NCBI GenBank assembly: GCA_946183785.1
Contig: CAMHCS010000001.1
Location: forward strand, 80,451 to 144,450
DNA from: an uncultured Selenomonadales bacterium
Lineage (GTDB): Bacteria; Bacillota; Negativicutes; Selenomonadales; Selenomonadaceae
DNA length: 64,000 nucleotides
Reading direction: 5' to 3'
The notes below the pieces were generated by a model. That model had not been told where the DNA came from, did no database searches, and worked only from the letters and a program-made list of their open reading frames with translations. The translations under genes were made by a program, and so were the position numbers. Positions 54,517 through 64,000 of this stretch are shown here, piece after piece. Position 1 is the stretch's first letter. Each line of letters begins with the position of its first letter.

Positions 54517-55590
54517 TTGAAAGGGAAATTAATATTAGAGGATGGCACTTCGTTTTCCGGAGAGCTTTTCGGCGAAGCGAATACGGTGGGGGAGGTCGTG
54601 TTCAACACGGGCATGACCGGCTATCAGGAAATCCTGACCGATCCCTCGTATTGCCGTCAGATTGTCACACTCACATACCCCTTGATCGGAAATTACGGTA
54701 TCAACGAAGTCTTCATGCAGTCGAGAAAATCCTTCGTGCGCGGGCTGATCGCCGGGGAGCTCTGCGAAGTCGGCAGCAACCGCCTTGCGGCGAGCACGAT
54801 ACGAGAGTTCCTGCAAAGCGAGAATATCCCGTGTCTCCATGAGGTCGATACGCGCCGCGTCACGCGCCATATCCGCTCGGAGGGTACGATGAAGGGCGTC
54901 ATCGTACCGGAGAACACGCCCGACGAGATGGTGAAGGAGCTTCTTTCCACGTCGACGGAAGCGGGCGTCGTTCGGGAAGCCACGACGCCGGAACCGTACA
55001 CCATCGAGGGCGACGGATTTCATGTCGCGGTGCTCGATCTGGGCATAAAAAGGAATATCCTGAAGGCGTTTAAGCTCAGGGATTATAAGCTCACCGTACT
55101 TCCCGCCACGGCGACGGCGGAGGAAGTGCTAGCGCTCTCGCCAGACGCCGTATTCCTCTCGAACGGCCCGGGCGACCCGAAGGATGTGCCGGAAGCCATC
55201 GCAACGGTGAAGGCGTTGATCGGGAAAAAGCCGATGTTCGGCATTTGCCTCGGTCATCAGCTGTTCGCGCTTGCCATGGGGGCCGACACCTACAAGCTGA
55301 AGTTCGGCCATCGTGGTTCGAATCAGCCGGTGAAAGCGCTTTCGACGGGACGCGTCCATATCACTTCGCAGAATCACGGCTACGCGGTGGACGAGAATTC
55401 CCTCGCAGGGCTTCCGCTGGTCGTCACGCACCGTTCGGTCAACGACGGCACGGTGGAGGGCATCCGCCATACGGAATTGCCCATCTTTTCCGTGCAGTAT
55501 CACCCGGAGGCGTCGCCGGGGCCGGAGGAAAACACCTGCCTGTTTGACGATTTCGACGCGATGATCCGGGCGAGCAAGGAGGGAGCGTGA
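54517..55590 (+). CDS. carA: Carbamoyl-phosphate synthase small (glutaminase) subunit
   Basis: 357 residues from a TTG after GGGGGGCGAGAT; a GTG at 54502 in the same frame is possible but gives an odd N-terminus before KGKLILEDG. The class I amidotransferase triad is visible: Cys in FGICLGHQLFALAMG (about 245) and His/Glu in YHPEASPGP (about 330). It supplies ammonia to CarB. The gap to carB is 3 bp. Confidence 0.95.
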   Translation: MKGKLILEDGTSFSGELFGEANTVGEVVFNTGMTGYQEILTDPSYCRQIVTLTYPLIGNYGINEVFMQSRKSFVRGLIAGELCEVGSNRLAASTIREFLQSENIPCLHEVDTRRVTRHIRSEGTMKGVIVPENTPDEMVKELLSTSTEAGVVREATTPEPYTIEGDGFHVAVLDLGIKRNILKAFKLRDYKLTVLPATATAEEVLALSPDAVFLSNGPGDPKDVPEAIATVKALIGKKPMFGICLGHQLFALAMGADTYKLKFGHRGSNQPVKALSTGRVHITSQNHGYAVDENSLAGLPLVVTHRSVNDGTVEGIRHTELPIFSVQYHPEASPGPEENTCLFDDFDAMIRASKEGA

Positions 55591-55593
55591 GCC

Positions 55594-58500
55594 ATGCCTA
55601 AGAAAGAATATCTCAAAAAAGTCATGGTCATAGGGTCCGGCCCGATCATCATAGGGCAGGCGGCTGAGTTTGACTACGCGGGAACGCAGGCGTGCCGCGC
55701 TCTGAAAGAGGAAGGCCTGGAGGTCGTTCTCGTCAACAGCAACCCAGCGACAATCATGACGGACGCGCATATTGCCGACCGCGTCTATATCGAGCCTTTG
55801 ACGGCGGATTTCCTGGCGGAGATTATCGCGAAGGAAAGACCGGACGGACTGCTCGCCACGCTCGGCGGGCAGGCGGGGCTGAATCTCGCCGTGAAGCTGG
55901 CGGAAAACGGGACGCTGGAAAAGTACGGCGTGGAGCTGCTCGGCACCTCGATCGAGGCCATCAAGAAGGCGGAGGATCGGGAGCTTTTCAAGGAAACCAT
56001 GCAAAAGCTCGGCGAACCGATTCCCGAGAGCACCATCGTCGAGGACGTGGCGTCGGCTATCGCATTCGCCGACACCATCGGCTATCCCCTGATCGTCCGT
56101 CCCGCGTATACGCTGGGCGGCACCGGCGGCGGCATCGCGGAAAACGAGGAAGAGCTCGTCGAGATTGTCATCAAGGGCCTCAAGTACAGCATGATCGGCC
56201 AGGTGCTGATTGAACGCAGTGTGGCGGGTTGGAAGGAAATCGAGTACGAGGTCATGCGCGACAGCGCCGGGAATTGTATTACCGTCTGCAACATGGAAAA
56301 CGTCGATCCCGTCGGCGTGCATACGGGCGACAGTATCGTCGTCGCCCCGACCCAGACGCTGACCGACCACGAGTGCCAAATGCTCCGCAGCGCGAGCCTG
56401 CGCATTATCTGTGAGCTCGGCATCGAGGGCGGCTGCAACGCGCAGTACGCGCTTGACCCAAACAGCGACAGCTACTACGTCATCGAAGTCAATCCCCGCG
56501 TCAGCCGCTCTTCGGCTCTGGCGTCGAAGGCTACGGGCTATCCGATTGCCAAGGTTTCGGCGAAGATCGCCGTCGGTTACACCCTCGACGAGATTACGAA
56601 CGCGGTCACGCAGAAGACAAAGGCCTGCTTCGAGCCTTCCATTGACTATATCGTCGTGAAGTTCCCGCGTTGGCCCTTCGACAAGTTCATTTACGCGGAT
56701 CACACGATCGGTACGCAGATGAAGGCCACCGGCGAGGTCATGTCCATCGACCGGAAGTTCGAGGCGGCGCTCCTGAAAGCGACGCGCTCCCTCGAGATCG
56801 GCGTGAACCGTCTGCACCTCGCGGCCATCGACACATGGGACGACGAGCGCGTAAAGAAAGAAATCAGGAAGATCAACGACCAGCGCCTGTTTGTCATAGC
56901 GGAGGCTTTCCGCCGCGGCGTAGCCACGGTCGACGAGGTCTACGACATCACGAAGATTGACCGTTGGTTCCTTCGCAAGATCAAAAACATCGCCGACATG
57001 GAACGGGCGCTTTCGGAGGAGGAGCTGACGCCGAGCCTTATGCGGGCGGCGAAGAATATCGGGCTTTCGGACGCGTCGATCGCCGAGATCACGAAACGGA
57101 GCGCGGGCGAGATCCGGACGCTCCGGAAGTCGATGGGGATCCTGCCGAAATACAAGATGGTCGACACCTGCGCGGCGGAATTCGAGGCTGCGACCCCGTA
57201 TTACTACTCGACTTTCTGCGCCGAGGAAAACGAGGCGACGCCTTCCGATGCACGGAAGGTCATCGTGCTTGGCTCGGGCCCGATCCGTATCGGGCAGGGC
57301 GTGGAGTTCGACTATTGCTCGGTCCATTCCGTCTGGGCGCTCCGGGAAATGGGTATCGAGGCCATCATCATCAACAACAATCCTGAGACGGTCAGTACGG
57401 ACTTTGACATTTCCGACCGGCTCTATTTCGAGCCGCTGACGCCGGAGGACGTGCTGAACATCATCGAGCAAGAGAAGCCGGAGGGCGTCATCGTCCAATT
57501 CGGCGGCCAGACGGCCATCAATCTTGCCGCGTCGCTCCAGAAGGCGGGCGTCAAGATTTTCGGCACCTCCGTCGACGGGATCGACCGCGCGGAGGACCGC
57601 GAACGTTTCGACGAAGTGCTGAGCCAGACGCAGATTCCCCGGCCCAAAGGAACGAGCGTCACGACGGTGGAGGCCGCCTTTGCCGGCGCGGCGGAGATCG
57701 GCTATCCCGTCATGGTGCGTCCGTCGTATGTCCTGGGCGGCCGCGCGATGGAGATCGTCTACAGCGAGGACGAGCTGCGCGACTACATGAGCCGGGCGGT
57801 CAAAGTCACGCCCGATCACCCGGTGCTGGTTGACCGTTATATGGAAGGCACCGAAGTCGAGGTGGACGCGATTTCCGACGGGACGGACGTCGTAATCCCC
57901 GGTATCATGGAGCACATCGAACGTGCCGGCGTTCACTCCGGCGACAGTATCGCCGTCTATCCGCCGCGCACGCTTTCTTCGAAGGTCATCTATACGATCA
58001 TCGACTACACGAAGCGCCTGGCGTTGAATCTCAACGTCAAAGGCCTTCTCAATATCCAATATGTCGTCGTCGACAATGAAGTCTACGTCATCGAGGTCAA
58101 TCCGCGTTCGAGCCGCACGGTGCCGTTCCTGAGCAAGATTACGGACGTGCGCATGGTGAATGTGGCGACGCGGGTGGCGATGGGAGCGACGCTGAAAGAG
58201 CTCGGCTTCCACTCCGGTCTCGTGACGCCGCGTCCCTATGTGGCCATCAAGGCGCCTGTGTTCTCCTTCGCGAAGATGCAGGACGTCGACATTTCCCTCG
58301 GCCCCGAGATGAAATCGACGGGCGAGGTCATGGGTATCGATTACCATTACGCGCGGGCGCTGTACAAAGCGATCGTCGGCGCCGGCATGAACATTCCGAC
58401 GGAAGGCTGCATCCTGTTCACTGTCGCGGACAAGGACAAGGAAGAGATGAAACAGCTCGCGAAGGCGTTCTCGGAGCTTGGCTTCCAGCTTGTGGCTACG

Positions 58501-58821
58501 GAGGGCACCGCGAAGGCGATCCACTCGATCGGCATCGACGCCGAAGTGGTCGGCAAGGTGCACGAGCGCAGCAGCGACATCATTCAGAAAATCAAGATGG
58601 GACAGATCCACATGGTCATCAATACGCTGACGCAGGGCAAGCATTCGGCGAAGGACGGCTTCCGCATTCGCCGCGCGACGGTGGAGCACGGCATCGCCTG
58701 CCTCACCTCCCTCGACACGGCGTGGGAAGTGCTGGGCGTGCTGAGCTTCATGCGCGAGCGGCGGCTCGTCTATTCCCTGGCGCTTCAGGATTATGTGGGC
58801 GGCGGTGATGACCTTGCCTAA
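55594..58821 (+). CDS. carB: Carbamoyl-phosphate synthase large subunit
   Basis: 1075 residues, full length. Two ATP-grasp halves (about 1-400 and 550-935) each start with the GSGPI motif ([38 protein letters not shown]). The C-terminal methylglyoxal synthase-like domain (about 940-1075) is the allosteric site. In a pyr operon this enzyme is likely UMP-controlled. The last bases overlap pyrK. Confidence 0.97.
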   Translation: MPKKEYLKKVMVIGSGPIIIGQAAEFDYAGTQACRALKEEGLEVVLVNSNPATIMTDAHIADRVYIEPLTADFLAEIIAKERPDGLLATLGGQAGLNLAVKLAENGTLEKYGVELLGTSIEAIKKAEDRELFKETMQKLGEPIPESTIVEDVASAIAFADTIGYPLIVRPAYTLGGTGGGIAENEEELVEIVIKGLKYSMIGQVLIERSVAGWKEIEYEVMRDSAGNCITVCNMENVDPVGVHTGDSIVVAPTQTLTDHECQMLRSASLRIICELGIEGGCNAQYALDPNSDSYYVIEVNPRVSRSSALASKATGYPIAKVSAKIAVGYTLDEITNAVTQKTKACFEPSIDYIVVKFPRWPFDKFIYADHTIGTQMKATGEVMSIDRKFEAALLKATRSLEIGVNRLHLAAIDTWDDERVKKEIRKINDQRLFVIAEAFRRGVATVDEVYDITKIDRWFLRKIKNIADMERALSEEELTPSLMRAAKNIGLSDASIAEITKRSAGEIRTLRKSMGILPKYKMVDTCAAEFEAATPYYYSTFCAEENEATPSDARKVIVLGSGPIRIGQGVEFDYCSVHSVWALREMGIEAIIINNNPETVSTDFDISDRLYFEPLTPEDVLNIIEQEKPEGVIVQFGGQTAINLAASLQKAGVKIFGTSVDGIDRAEDRERFDEVLSQTQIPRPKGTSVTTVEAAFAGAAEIGYPVMVRPSYVLGGRAMEIVYSEDELRDYMSRAVKVTPDHPVLVDRYMEGTEVEVDAISDGTDVVIPGIMEHIERAGVHSGDSIAVYPPRTLSSKVIYTIIDYTKRLALNLNVKGLLNIQYVVVDNEVYVIEVNPRSSRTVPFLSKITDVRMVNVATRVAMGATLKELGFHSGLVTPRPYVAIKAPVFSFAKMQDVDISLGPEMKSTGEVMGIDYHYARALYKAIVGAGMNIPTEGCILFTVADKDKEEMKQLAKAFSELGFQLVATEGTAKAIHSIGIDAEVVGKVHERSSDIIQKIKMGQIHMVINTLTQGKHSAKDGFRIRRATVEHGIACLTSLDTAWEVLGVLSFMRERRLVYSLALQDYVGGGDDLA

Positions 58822-59596
58822 GCTCGCGCTCGATACGGAGATTTTGCAAAACACGAAGGTCGGAGACGACGTCTATGCGTTGACGGTCTACGGCGGCGCT
58901 CTTGTCAATCAGGTGCAGCCGGGACAGTTTATCCACCTGCAAATCCCGGCGGAAAATGTGTTCCTCCGGCGTCCCTTCGGCATTGCCGATACGGACGAGG
59001 GCAACGGCCGTCTGACGATGTATTACCGTGTGGCCGGCAAAGGGACCCGCGCCCTGACCGGCCTGCAGCACGGCGATACGGTGAACTGCCTCGGCCCCCT
59101 GGGGAACGGCTTTTCCCTCTCGTCGAAGCGTCCGCTCCTCGTAGGCGGCGGCATGGGCCTTGCGCCTCTGCTCCTTCTGGCGAAGAGATTTCAGGGAGAA
59201 GCGGACGTGCTGATGGGGGGGCGCAATCAGGCGGAGCTGTTCTGGAAAGAAATCTTCGCGCCGTACGCTCATGAGATATTCATTACAACGGACGACGGCT
59301 CTCTGGGCGTCAGGGGCTTCACGACGGAACTGCTGCCCGAGTTGCTCGGCCAAAGGAAATACGACTGCATTTACACCTGCGGCCCCGAAATCATGATGCG
59401 AGGAATCGCAAAAATCGCTGCGCAGCACGACATTCCCTGTCAGGTCTCGCTGGAAAAGCGCATGGCCTGCGGTCTGGGGGCCTGTCTTTCCTGCGTCTGC
59501 GACACGGCGAACGGAGAGCGAAAGAAAATATGCAAGGACGGTCCGGTATCTTGGGCGCAGGACGTCTTTTTCGAAAAAAAGAAGGGGATACTTTGA
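58808..59596 (+). CDS. pyrK: Dihydroorotate dehydrogenase B, electron transfer subunit
   Basis: 262 residues from the ATG inside the carB end (14-bp overlap). FAD region: [10 protein letters not shown] (about 53). NAD region: [17 protein letters not shown] (about 110). The C-terminal 2Fe-2S cluster ligands are in [12 protein letters not shown] and a later Cys before KDGPV. It passes electrons from PyrD to NAD+. pyrD starts at a TTG overlapping its stop. Confidence 0.95.
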   Translation: MTLPKLALDTEILQNTKVGDDVYALTVYGGALVNQVQPGQFIHLQIPAENVFLRRPFGIADTDEGNGRLTMYYRVAGKGTRALTGLQHGDTVNCLGPLGNGFSLSSKRPLLVGGGMGLAPLLLLAKRFQGEADVLMGGRNQAELFWKEIFAPYAHEIFITTDDGSLGVRGFTTELLPELLGQRKYDCIYTCGPEIMMRGIAKIAAQHDIPCQVSLEKRMACGLGACLSCVCDTANGERKKICKDGPVSWAQDVFFEKKKGIL

Positions 59597-60519
59597 AGAG
59601 CGATTCTCGGCTTGCCGTTGATTTGTTGGGCATACAGATGAACACCCCCGTCATGACCGCGTCGGGAACCTTTGGATTCGGCGAGGAATTCGCCGATTTT
59701 GCCGACCTGGAGGCACTTGGCGCGGTCGTCGTCAAGGGTACGACGCTGTTACCGCGCCGGGGAAACGACGGCGTGCGTATCGCGGAAACGCCCGACGGAA
59801 TGCTGAACTGCATCGGCCTTGAAAATCCCGGCGTCGACTATTTCCTGCAGACGATCCTGCCCCGAATCTCCAAGTATCACATGAATGTGATCGTGAATAT
59901 TTCGGGCGGCAGCGCGGAGGAATACGGGCAGCTGGCGGAGCGTCTCGACGTGCCGGGCGTCGCGGCCATCGAATTGAACGTCTCCTGTCCGAATGTCAAA
60001 GACGGCGGCATCATTTTCGGTACGGATCCCAAAGCGGCGGCGGAAGTCGTGACGCAGGCGAAAAAACATACGAAAAAGCCCGTGATCCTGAAGCTGTCGC
60101 CAAACGTGACGGACATCGCGGAAATGGCGCGGGCGGGCGAAGCCGCTGGCGCGGACGCGCTGTCATTGATCAACACCCTGATGGGCATGGCCATTGACAT
60201 TCGAACATGGCGGCCCGTGCTGGGGAACATAACGGGGGGACTTTCCGGTCCCTGCGTGAAGCCGGTGGCGCTCCGCATGGTCTGGCAGGCGTCGCAGGCC
60301 GTCAGGATTCCCGTAATCGGAATGGGCGGCATTATGACGGCCGAGGACGCGGTTGAATTCTTCCTGGCCGGAGCCTCCGCGATCGCCGTCGGGACAGCCA
60401 ATTTCTGCGATCCGTCGGTTACGGAAAAGATCATCCGGGGGCTGAACGCTTATCTGGAGCAGCGGAATCTGTCACATATCAGCGAAATCGTCGGAAAACT
60501 GATCGTAGACAAGGAGTGA
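59593..60519 (+). CDS. pyrD: Dihydroorotate dehydrogenase B (type 1B), catalytic subunit
   Basis: 308 residues from a TTG that overlaps the pyrK stop and follows AAGGGGATAC. FMN barrel motifs: [38 protein letters not shown] (catalytic Cys, type 1B) and [14 protein letters not shown]. It oxidises dihydroorotate using FMN and passes electrons to PyrK. Confidence 0.95.
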   Translation: MKSDSRLAVDLLGIQMNTPVMTASGTFGFGEEFADFADLEALGAVVVKGTTLLPRRGNDGVRIAETPDGMLNCIGLENPGVDYFLQTILPRISKYHMNVIVNISGGSAEEYGQLAERLDVPGVAAIELNVSCPNVKDGGIIFGTDPKAAAEVVTQAKKHTKKPVILKLSPNVTDIAEMARAGEAAGADALSLINTLMGMAIDIRTWRPVLGNITGGLSGPCVKPVALRMVWQASQAVRIPVIGMGGIMTAEDAVEFFLAGASAIAVGTANFCDPSVTEKIIRGLNAYLEQRNLSHISEIVGKLIVDKE

Positions 60520-60525
60520 CGATGT

Positions 60526-61239
60526 ATGGCGGATCATCGATTGATCGTCGCGCTGGACGTCCATTCCATGTCGGACGTCAGCGCGCTTGTGAAGACTTTG
60601 GGAGACTCCGTTTCCTATTATAAAGTCGGCATGGAGCTTTTCTACCGGGTGGGGGCGGAGGTTCTGACCTATCTGCACGGCCAAGGGAAATCCATATTTT
60701 TGGATTTGAAGCTGCACGATATCCCAAACACGGTTGCTGAAGGGCTTTGCTCCCTGATGAATCTTCACGCGGATATGTTGAACGTCCATGCGTCCGGCGG
60801 ATACGAGATGATGAGAACCGCCGTCGAAAGAGTGCGCGAGAAGGCGGCGCAGGACGGGATTCCCGCGCCGAAGCTGATCGCGGTTACGATTCTCACCAGT
60901 ATTGGCGGCGACGATTGGAAAGAAATGGGATTTTCACAGGAAATCCGCGTGCAGGTGATTCGATTCGCGACGCTGGCGAAAAAAGCCGGCATGGACGGTG
61001 TCGTGGCGTCGCCTCAGGAGGCGACGGCCATTCGCGAGGCCTGCGGTCCGGATTTCCTCATTGTCACGCCGGGAATTCGACCGGCCAGAGCCGACATCAA
61101 CGACCAAAGCAGGATCGCGGCGCCTTCCGCAGCGCTGCGGAACGGAGCCACGCATCTGGTCGTCGGCAGGCCGATCCGTGCCGCGAAAGACCCGAGGGCG
61201 GCGGCGGAAGCGATCATTCGGGAAATGGAAAGGGTGTAA
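60526..61239 (+). CDS. pyrF: Orotidine-5'-phosphate decarboxylase
   Basis: 237 residues from the ATG after AAGGAGTGACGATGT. Active site FLDLKLHDIPNTV (Lys-Asp, about 60-72) and TPGIRPARADINDQ near residue 180. It makes UMP from OMP. pyrE follows after 4 bp. Confidence 0.95.
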   Translation: MADHRLIVALDVHSMSDVSALVKTLGDSVSYYKVGMELFYRVGAEVLTYLHGQGKSIFLDLKLHDIPNTVAEGLCSLMNLHADMLNVHASGGYEMMRTAVERVREKAAQDGIPAPKLIAVTILTSIGGDDWKEMGFSQEIRVQVIRFATLAKKAGMDGVVASPQEATAIREACGPDFLIVTPGIRPARADINDQSRIAAPSAALRNGATHLVVGRPIRAAKDPRAAAEAIIREMERV

Positions 61240-61243
61240 TACT

Positions 61244-61819
61244 ATGACGGAAGCGGAAGTTAAAGAAATATTCGTCGCGGCGGGAGCGATCATAGAAGGC
61301 CATTTCCTGCTGACGTCGGGACTGCACAGCCCGATGTACGTGGAGAAGTTTAACGTCCTGCAGCATCCGGAAAGTACGGAAAAGCTCTGCAAGGCGCTGG
61401 CTGAACAATTCAGGAAAGAAAAGATCCAAACCGTCGTCGGACCGATGACCGGCGGTATCCTTTTGGCTCATGAAGTGGGGAAGGCTCTGGGGACCCGGGC
61501 CATTTTCACCGAACGCGAAAACGGGCGCATGACTTTCAAACGCGGTTTCTCCCTGCAGCCGGGTGAGCGGGTCCTGATTGTCGAGGACATTGTCACGACG
61601 GGCGGATCTGTCAAGGAAGTCATCGACGTCGTCCGGGAGAACGGCGGCGTTCCGGTGGCTGTCGGAATGCTCGTCGACAGGAGCGGCGGCAAGGTCAGCT
61701 TCGGCGACGTGCCGTATCACGCGCTTCTGCACCTGGACGTTGTCACTTACGACCCGAAAGCCTGCCCGCTTTGCGAAAAGGGAACGCCGATGACGAAGCG
61801 CGGACGCACGGGAAAATGA
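61244..61819 (+). CDS. pyrE: Orotate phosphoribosyltransferase
   Basis: 191 residues. The PRPP loop VLIVEDIVTTGGSVKEVID (about 106-124) and GHFLLTSGLHSPMYVEKF (orotate site) are intact. C-terminal PKACPLCEKGTP is a Cys pair seen in clostridial-type PyrE. It joins orotate with PRPP from Prs. It ends the UMP pathway block; the next gene follows after 25 bp with no terminator visible. Confidence 0.95.
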   Translation: MTEAEVKEIFVAAGAIIEGHFLLTSGLHSPMYVEKFNVLQHPESTEKLCKALAEQFRKEKIQTVVGPMTGGILLAHEVGKALGTRAIFTERENGRMTFKRGFSLQPGERVLIVEDIVTTGGSVKEVIDVVRENGGVPVAVGMLVDRSGGKVSFGDVPYHALLHLDVVTYDPKACPLCEKGTPMTKRGRTGK

Positions 61820-61844
61820 TTGTTTCTGAAACAGAGGAGCGCTC

Positions 61845-62537
61845 ATGAAGGAAGAGACTTTGAAAAAAGTTGAAGAAACGACTGCAAATTGGGCTTATAT
61901 GAAAGAGCTCCCTGATTCCATACGTACTTTTGAATTACGACGTCTGAATCTGGTCCACGGGGACGTATACGATTTATTCGCCTATACCAATGAAGCTTCG
62001 CATAAATCCGTCATAGCGTATTATCACGAGGAAACGGACGAGTATAAGTTGCGCGTTCAAATTGGCTCTTTTGAGTTTTGCTTAAAGGAATTCATCGTTT
62101 CAAAGCTGGAAGATTTCGAGCCGGCCCTGCGCTCAAGACTTGACGGTGTTTTACTGGATATGATGGAATTCAATCCCGAACATGCGGACATGGTGTTTAT
62201 AGATAAGCATATTCTGGAATGGTCATTTGCTAAGACGTTGCCAGAGCGATTGGAAGAATTTGAGCTTTTCATTCGTCCATCAAATCCGTTTCGCATTACA
62301 AATGGTTCTTATATCGTTTTGGATTACGAGCATTTTGCGTCTAAAAGTAATTTTGCCCTCTATTATAACGTGTTTCGCGACGAATTTTTCAGCGACGAGC
62401 GTATCGCCGCCGTCCCGGACACGGACTATGAATTCGACGCGCGGACCCTGGATGAGCTGGAGGATAAAATTACCTTGCGCCTGGCGCCGCGTCTCAAAAA
62501 GATTCGCGAGCTGGCTCAAAGCAAGATTTCTTCTTAG
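61845..62537 (+). CDS. Protein of unknown function downstream of pyrE
   Basis: 230 residues with AGAGGAGCG before the ATG. No membrane helix, signal or family recognised. It is rich in acidic and aromatic residues (FELFIRPSNPFRITNGSYIV near residue 140) and ends in a Glu/Lys helix. Base composition is visibly more AT-rich than the pyr genes. It lies in the same direction between pyrE and the methionine gamma-lyase-like gene and may share their transcript. No function is proposed. Confidence 0.65.
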   Translation: MKEETLKKVEETTANWAYMKELPDSIRTFELRRLNLVHGDVYDLFAYTNEASHKSVIAYYHEETDEYKLRVQIGSFEFCLKEFIVSKLEDFEPALRSRLDGVLLDMMEFNPEHADMVFIDKHILEWSFAKTLPERLEEFELFIRPSNPFRITNGSYIVLDYEHFASKSNFALYYNVFRDEFFSDERIAAVPDTDYEFDARTLDELEDKITLRLAPRLKKIRELAQSKISS

Positions 62538-62561
62538 GAACATACAGGAGGAATATAGACC

Positions 62562-63800
62562 TTGGCTTTTTCGGAAAAACTCGAAAATATCAAAGAGACT
62601 ACGTTACAGAAATATCATAAGTTGTTTCAAAAAATAGATAAGATTTCGGAACATAATACATTGAAAGTCCTTGCCGCCATGCGGAAACTCCGCGTTTCTG
62701 AAGCGTATTTTCATACGACTTCCGGGTACGCATATGACGACCTTGGACGGCAGAAGCTCGATGAGCTGTTCGCGGAGGTGTTTGGCGCGGAACGTGCGCT
62801 TGTTCGCACACAGTTTGTCTCGGGAACGCACGCGTTGGCGACCGTCCTGTTCGGCATTTTGCGTCCCGGGGACCGGCTGCTCTCTTTGACCGGGGCGCCC
62901 TATGACACCATGCAGACCGTGATCGGCTATGCGAATCCTTCCACCGGCTCGCTGAAGGAATTCGGCGTCCTGTACGACGAGCTGCCTCTTGCGGATAACC
63001 GTGTAGACATTGATTCTATCGCGAAGGCAATCAAGCCGGATACAAAAATGGCGATGATTCAAAGATCGCGCGGCTACAGCGTGCGAGAGTCGCTGACGAC
63101 GGAAGATATCCGCGCGATCTGTGAAACGGTCAAAAAGTGCAAGCCGGACTGTATTTGTTTTATCGACAATTGTTACGGTGAGTTTGTGGAGACGAGGGAG
63201 CCGACGGAAGTCGGCGCGGATATCATGGCAGGCTCCCTGATCAAAAATCCCGGTGGGGGACTGGCGCCGACGGGCGGATATATCGCGGGCAAAAAAGAAC
63301 TTGTCGAAGCGGCCTCCTATCGTCTGACGGCGCCCGGCATGGGCGACGAGCTGGGCGCTTCGCTGGCAAACCACCGTTCGCTCTTTCAGGGCTTCTTCCT
63401 GGCGCCTCACGTCGTAGCGCAGGCGCTGAAGGGGGCGATATTCGCGGCGGGGCTTTTCATGGATCTGGGATATAGCGTCTGGCCGCAGCCCGAAGCAGCG
63501 CGAAGCGATATCATCCAGGCGATTGAGCTCGGTACGCCGGAAAAGCTGATCGCGTTTTGCGGCGGCCTGCAAAAATATTCGCCGGTCGATTCCTTTGCCT
63601 CTCCGGAGCCGTGGGATATGCCGGGATACGCCGACCAGGTCATCATGGCCGCAGGCACGTTCGTACAGGGCGCCTCCATAGAACTGAGCGCCGACGGCCC
63701 GATGCGTCCGCCTTTCAACGTATATCTGCAGGGGGGGCTGACCTTTGAACATGCAGTAATCGGAATCATGGGCGCGGCGCAGGCGATTGAATCCTTATGA
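62562..63800 (+). CDS. ynbB: PLP-dependent methionine gamma-lyase / aluminium-resistance family protein
   Basis: 412 residues from a TTG 8 nt after CAGGAGGAA. It matches the Firmicute YnbB-type family (often annotated methionine gamma-lyase): an N-terminal HTTSGYAYDDLGR, RTQFVSGTHALATVLFGIL, and the PLP-Lys region GSLIKNPGGGLAPTGGYIAG (about 225-244). Cystathionine/methionine lyase fold; the true substrate of this family is not established. It lies 24 bp after the unknown gene. Confidence 0.85.
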   Translation: MAFSEKLENIKETTLQKYHKLFQKIDKISEHNTLKVLAAMRKLRVSEAYFHTTSGYAYDDLGRQKLDELFAEVFGAERALVRTQFVSGTHALATVLFGILRPGDRLLSLTGAPYDTMQTVIGYANPSTGSLKEFGVLYDELPLADNRVDIDSIAKAIKPDTKMAMIQRSRGYSVRESLTTEDIRAICETVKKCKPDCICFIDNCYGEFVETREPTEVGADIMAGSLIKNPGGGLAPTGGYIAGKKELVEAASYRLTAPGMGDELGASLANHRSLFQGFFLAPHVVAQALKGAIFAAGLFMDLGYSVWPQPEAARSDIIQAIELGTPEKLIAFCGGLQKYSPVDSFASPEPWDMPGYADQVIMAAGTFVQGASIELSADGPMRPPFNVYLQGGLTFEHAVIGIMGAAQAIESL

Positions 63801-63821
63801 CGGGTTTTGCATGCGTTGACA

Positions 63822-63860
63822 GTTTAGTTCCGATAAGTATAAATTATCGGAACTAAACTA
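63822..63860. repeat. Perfect 16-bp inverted repeat overlapping a promoter-like sequence
   Basis: AGTTTAGTTCCGATAA (63822-63837), a 7-nt spacer, then TTATCGGAACTAAACT (63845-63860). A TTGACA (63818-63823) and TATAAA (63839-63844) lie within it with 15-nt spacing, so it may be an operator; it could also act as a hairpin after the upstream gene, but no T-run follows. Confidence 0.7.
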
Positions 63861-63898
63861 AATGCGTTCTTTCTATTCTTTCGGCGCCATAATTAAAA

Positions 63899-63945
63899 GG
63901 CTCTATAATAAATGTTGCGGCTGACATTTTTGCCACACCATAACA
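63899..63945 (+). mobile_element. Possible end of an ISL3-like insertion sequence
   Basis: GGCTCTATAATAAATGTTG followed by TTTTTGCCACACC resembles the terminal region of ISL3-family elements, which usually begins GGCTCT. Only about 47 bp remain before the 168-bp element copy 6 begins. The match is from memory and no transposase is visible. Confidence 0.3.
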
Positions 63946-64000
63946 TTTAGGAAACACTGATTAAGTCAATTCGTGCATCTGTCGAGGGATTTTTTCGACT
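63946..64000 (-). mobile_element. 168-bp palindromic element, copy 6 (cut by window end)
   Basis: The first 55 bp of an inverted copy: TTTAGGAAACACTGA then sequence identical by eye to the reverse complement of copy 2 (subfamily B). One base of the terminal TTAAGG has changed. The rest is beyond the window. Confidence 0.8.

Noticed and set aside
55129..58854. A 1241-codon open frame opposite carA/carB
   Set aside because: Antisense shadow of carB with the same artefact composition; carB motifs are complete on the plus strand.

Overview
The window reads as a high-GC chromosome segment of a diderm Firmicute, most probably a Negativicute (Selenomonadaceae/Veillonellaceae type). Firmicute hallmarks are DivIVA, YlmH, RqcH, PyrR with a PyrR-type attenuator, an Ile T-box, mini-RNase III and a Bacillus-ordered pyr operon. 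Outer-membrane hallmarks are a PagL-like lipid A deacylase and two giant type V autotransporters ending in Phe. Lineage is an inference from gene content; no rRNA or tRNA gene was recognised.

Layout. 1-3 kb: ylmH (partial)-divIVA-lspA-rluD-pyrR. 3-7.6 kb (minus strand): rqcH, a catalytically dead P-type ATPase-like gene translationally coupled to it, and pagL. 7.8-12 kb: ispE, a GntR regulator, glmU, prs. 12-18.6 kb: pepD, a small unknown gene, then a tight run cysS-mrnC-thyX-rlmB-DUF3783-coiled coil protein. 18.6-21 kb: NitT/TauT-type ABC transporter. 21-23.5 kb (minus): FliD-like orphan and CorC/HlyC-type membrane protein. 23.7-28 kb: TauE/SafE permease and T-box-controlled ileS. 28-32.3 kb: a PAS-GGDEF(degenerate)-EAL protein facing an Hpt / CsoR-like / Hpt-like trio. 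32.3-37 kb: polysaccharide deacetylase, map, DEAD-box helicase, pyrophosphate-type phosphofructokinase. 37-48.6 kb: two paralogous autotransporters. 48.7-51.8 kb: trmL, murB, beta-CASP hydrolase. 51.8-61.8 kb: promoter plus PyrR attenuator and pyrBC-carAB-pyrKDFE, a complete UMP pathway. 61.8-63.8 kb: unknown gene and a PLP-dependent methionine gamma-lyase-like gene.

The most striking non-genic signal is a family of exactly 168-bp, nearly perfectly palindromic elements (five complete copies and one cut by the window end). Copies lie after pyrR, between pagL and the dead ATPase, between glmU and prs, in the leader of the TauE gene, between the pyr attenuator and pyrB, and at the right edge. 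They behave like a non-autonomous transposable element, form two subfamilies, and show paired changes in their arms that keep the hairpin. Other palindromic insertions include a ~172-bp element between the autotransporters and an in-frame palindromic insert inside the beta-barrel of the first autotransporter.

The Bacillus-like order ylmH-divIVA-ileS-lspA-rluD-pyrR-pyr operon is present here but broken into three parts over 50 kb, with 168-bp elements next to pyrR and pyrB. PyrR therefore probably acts in trans on the attenuator about 49 kb away.
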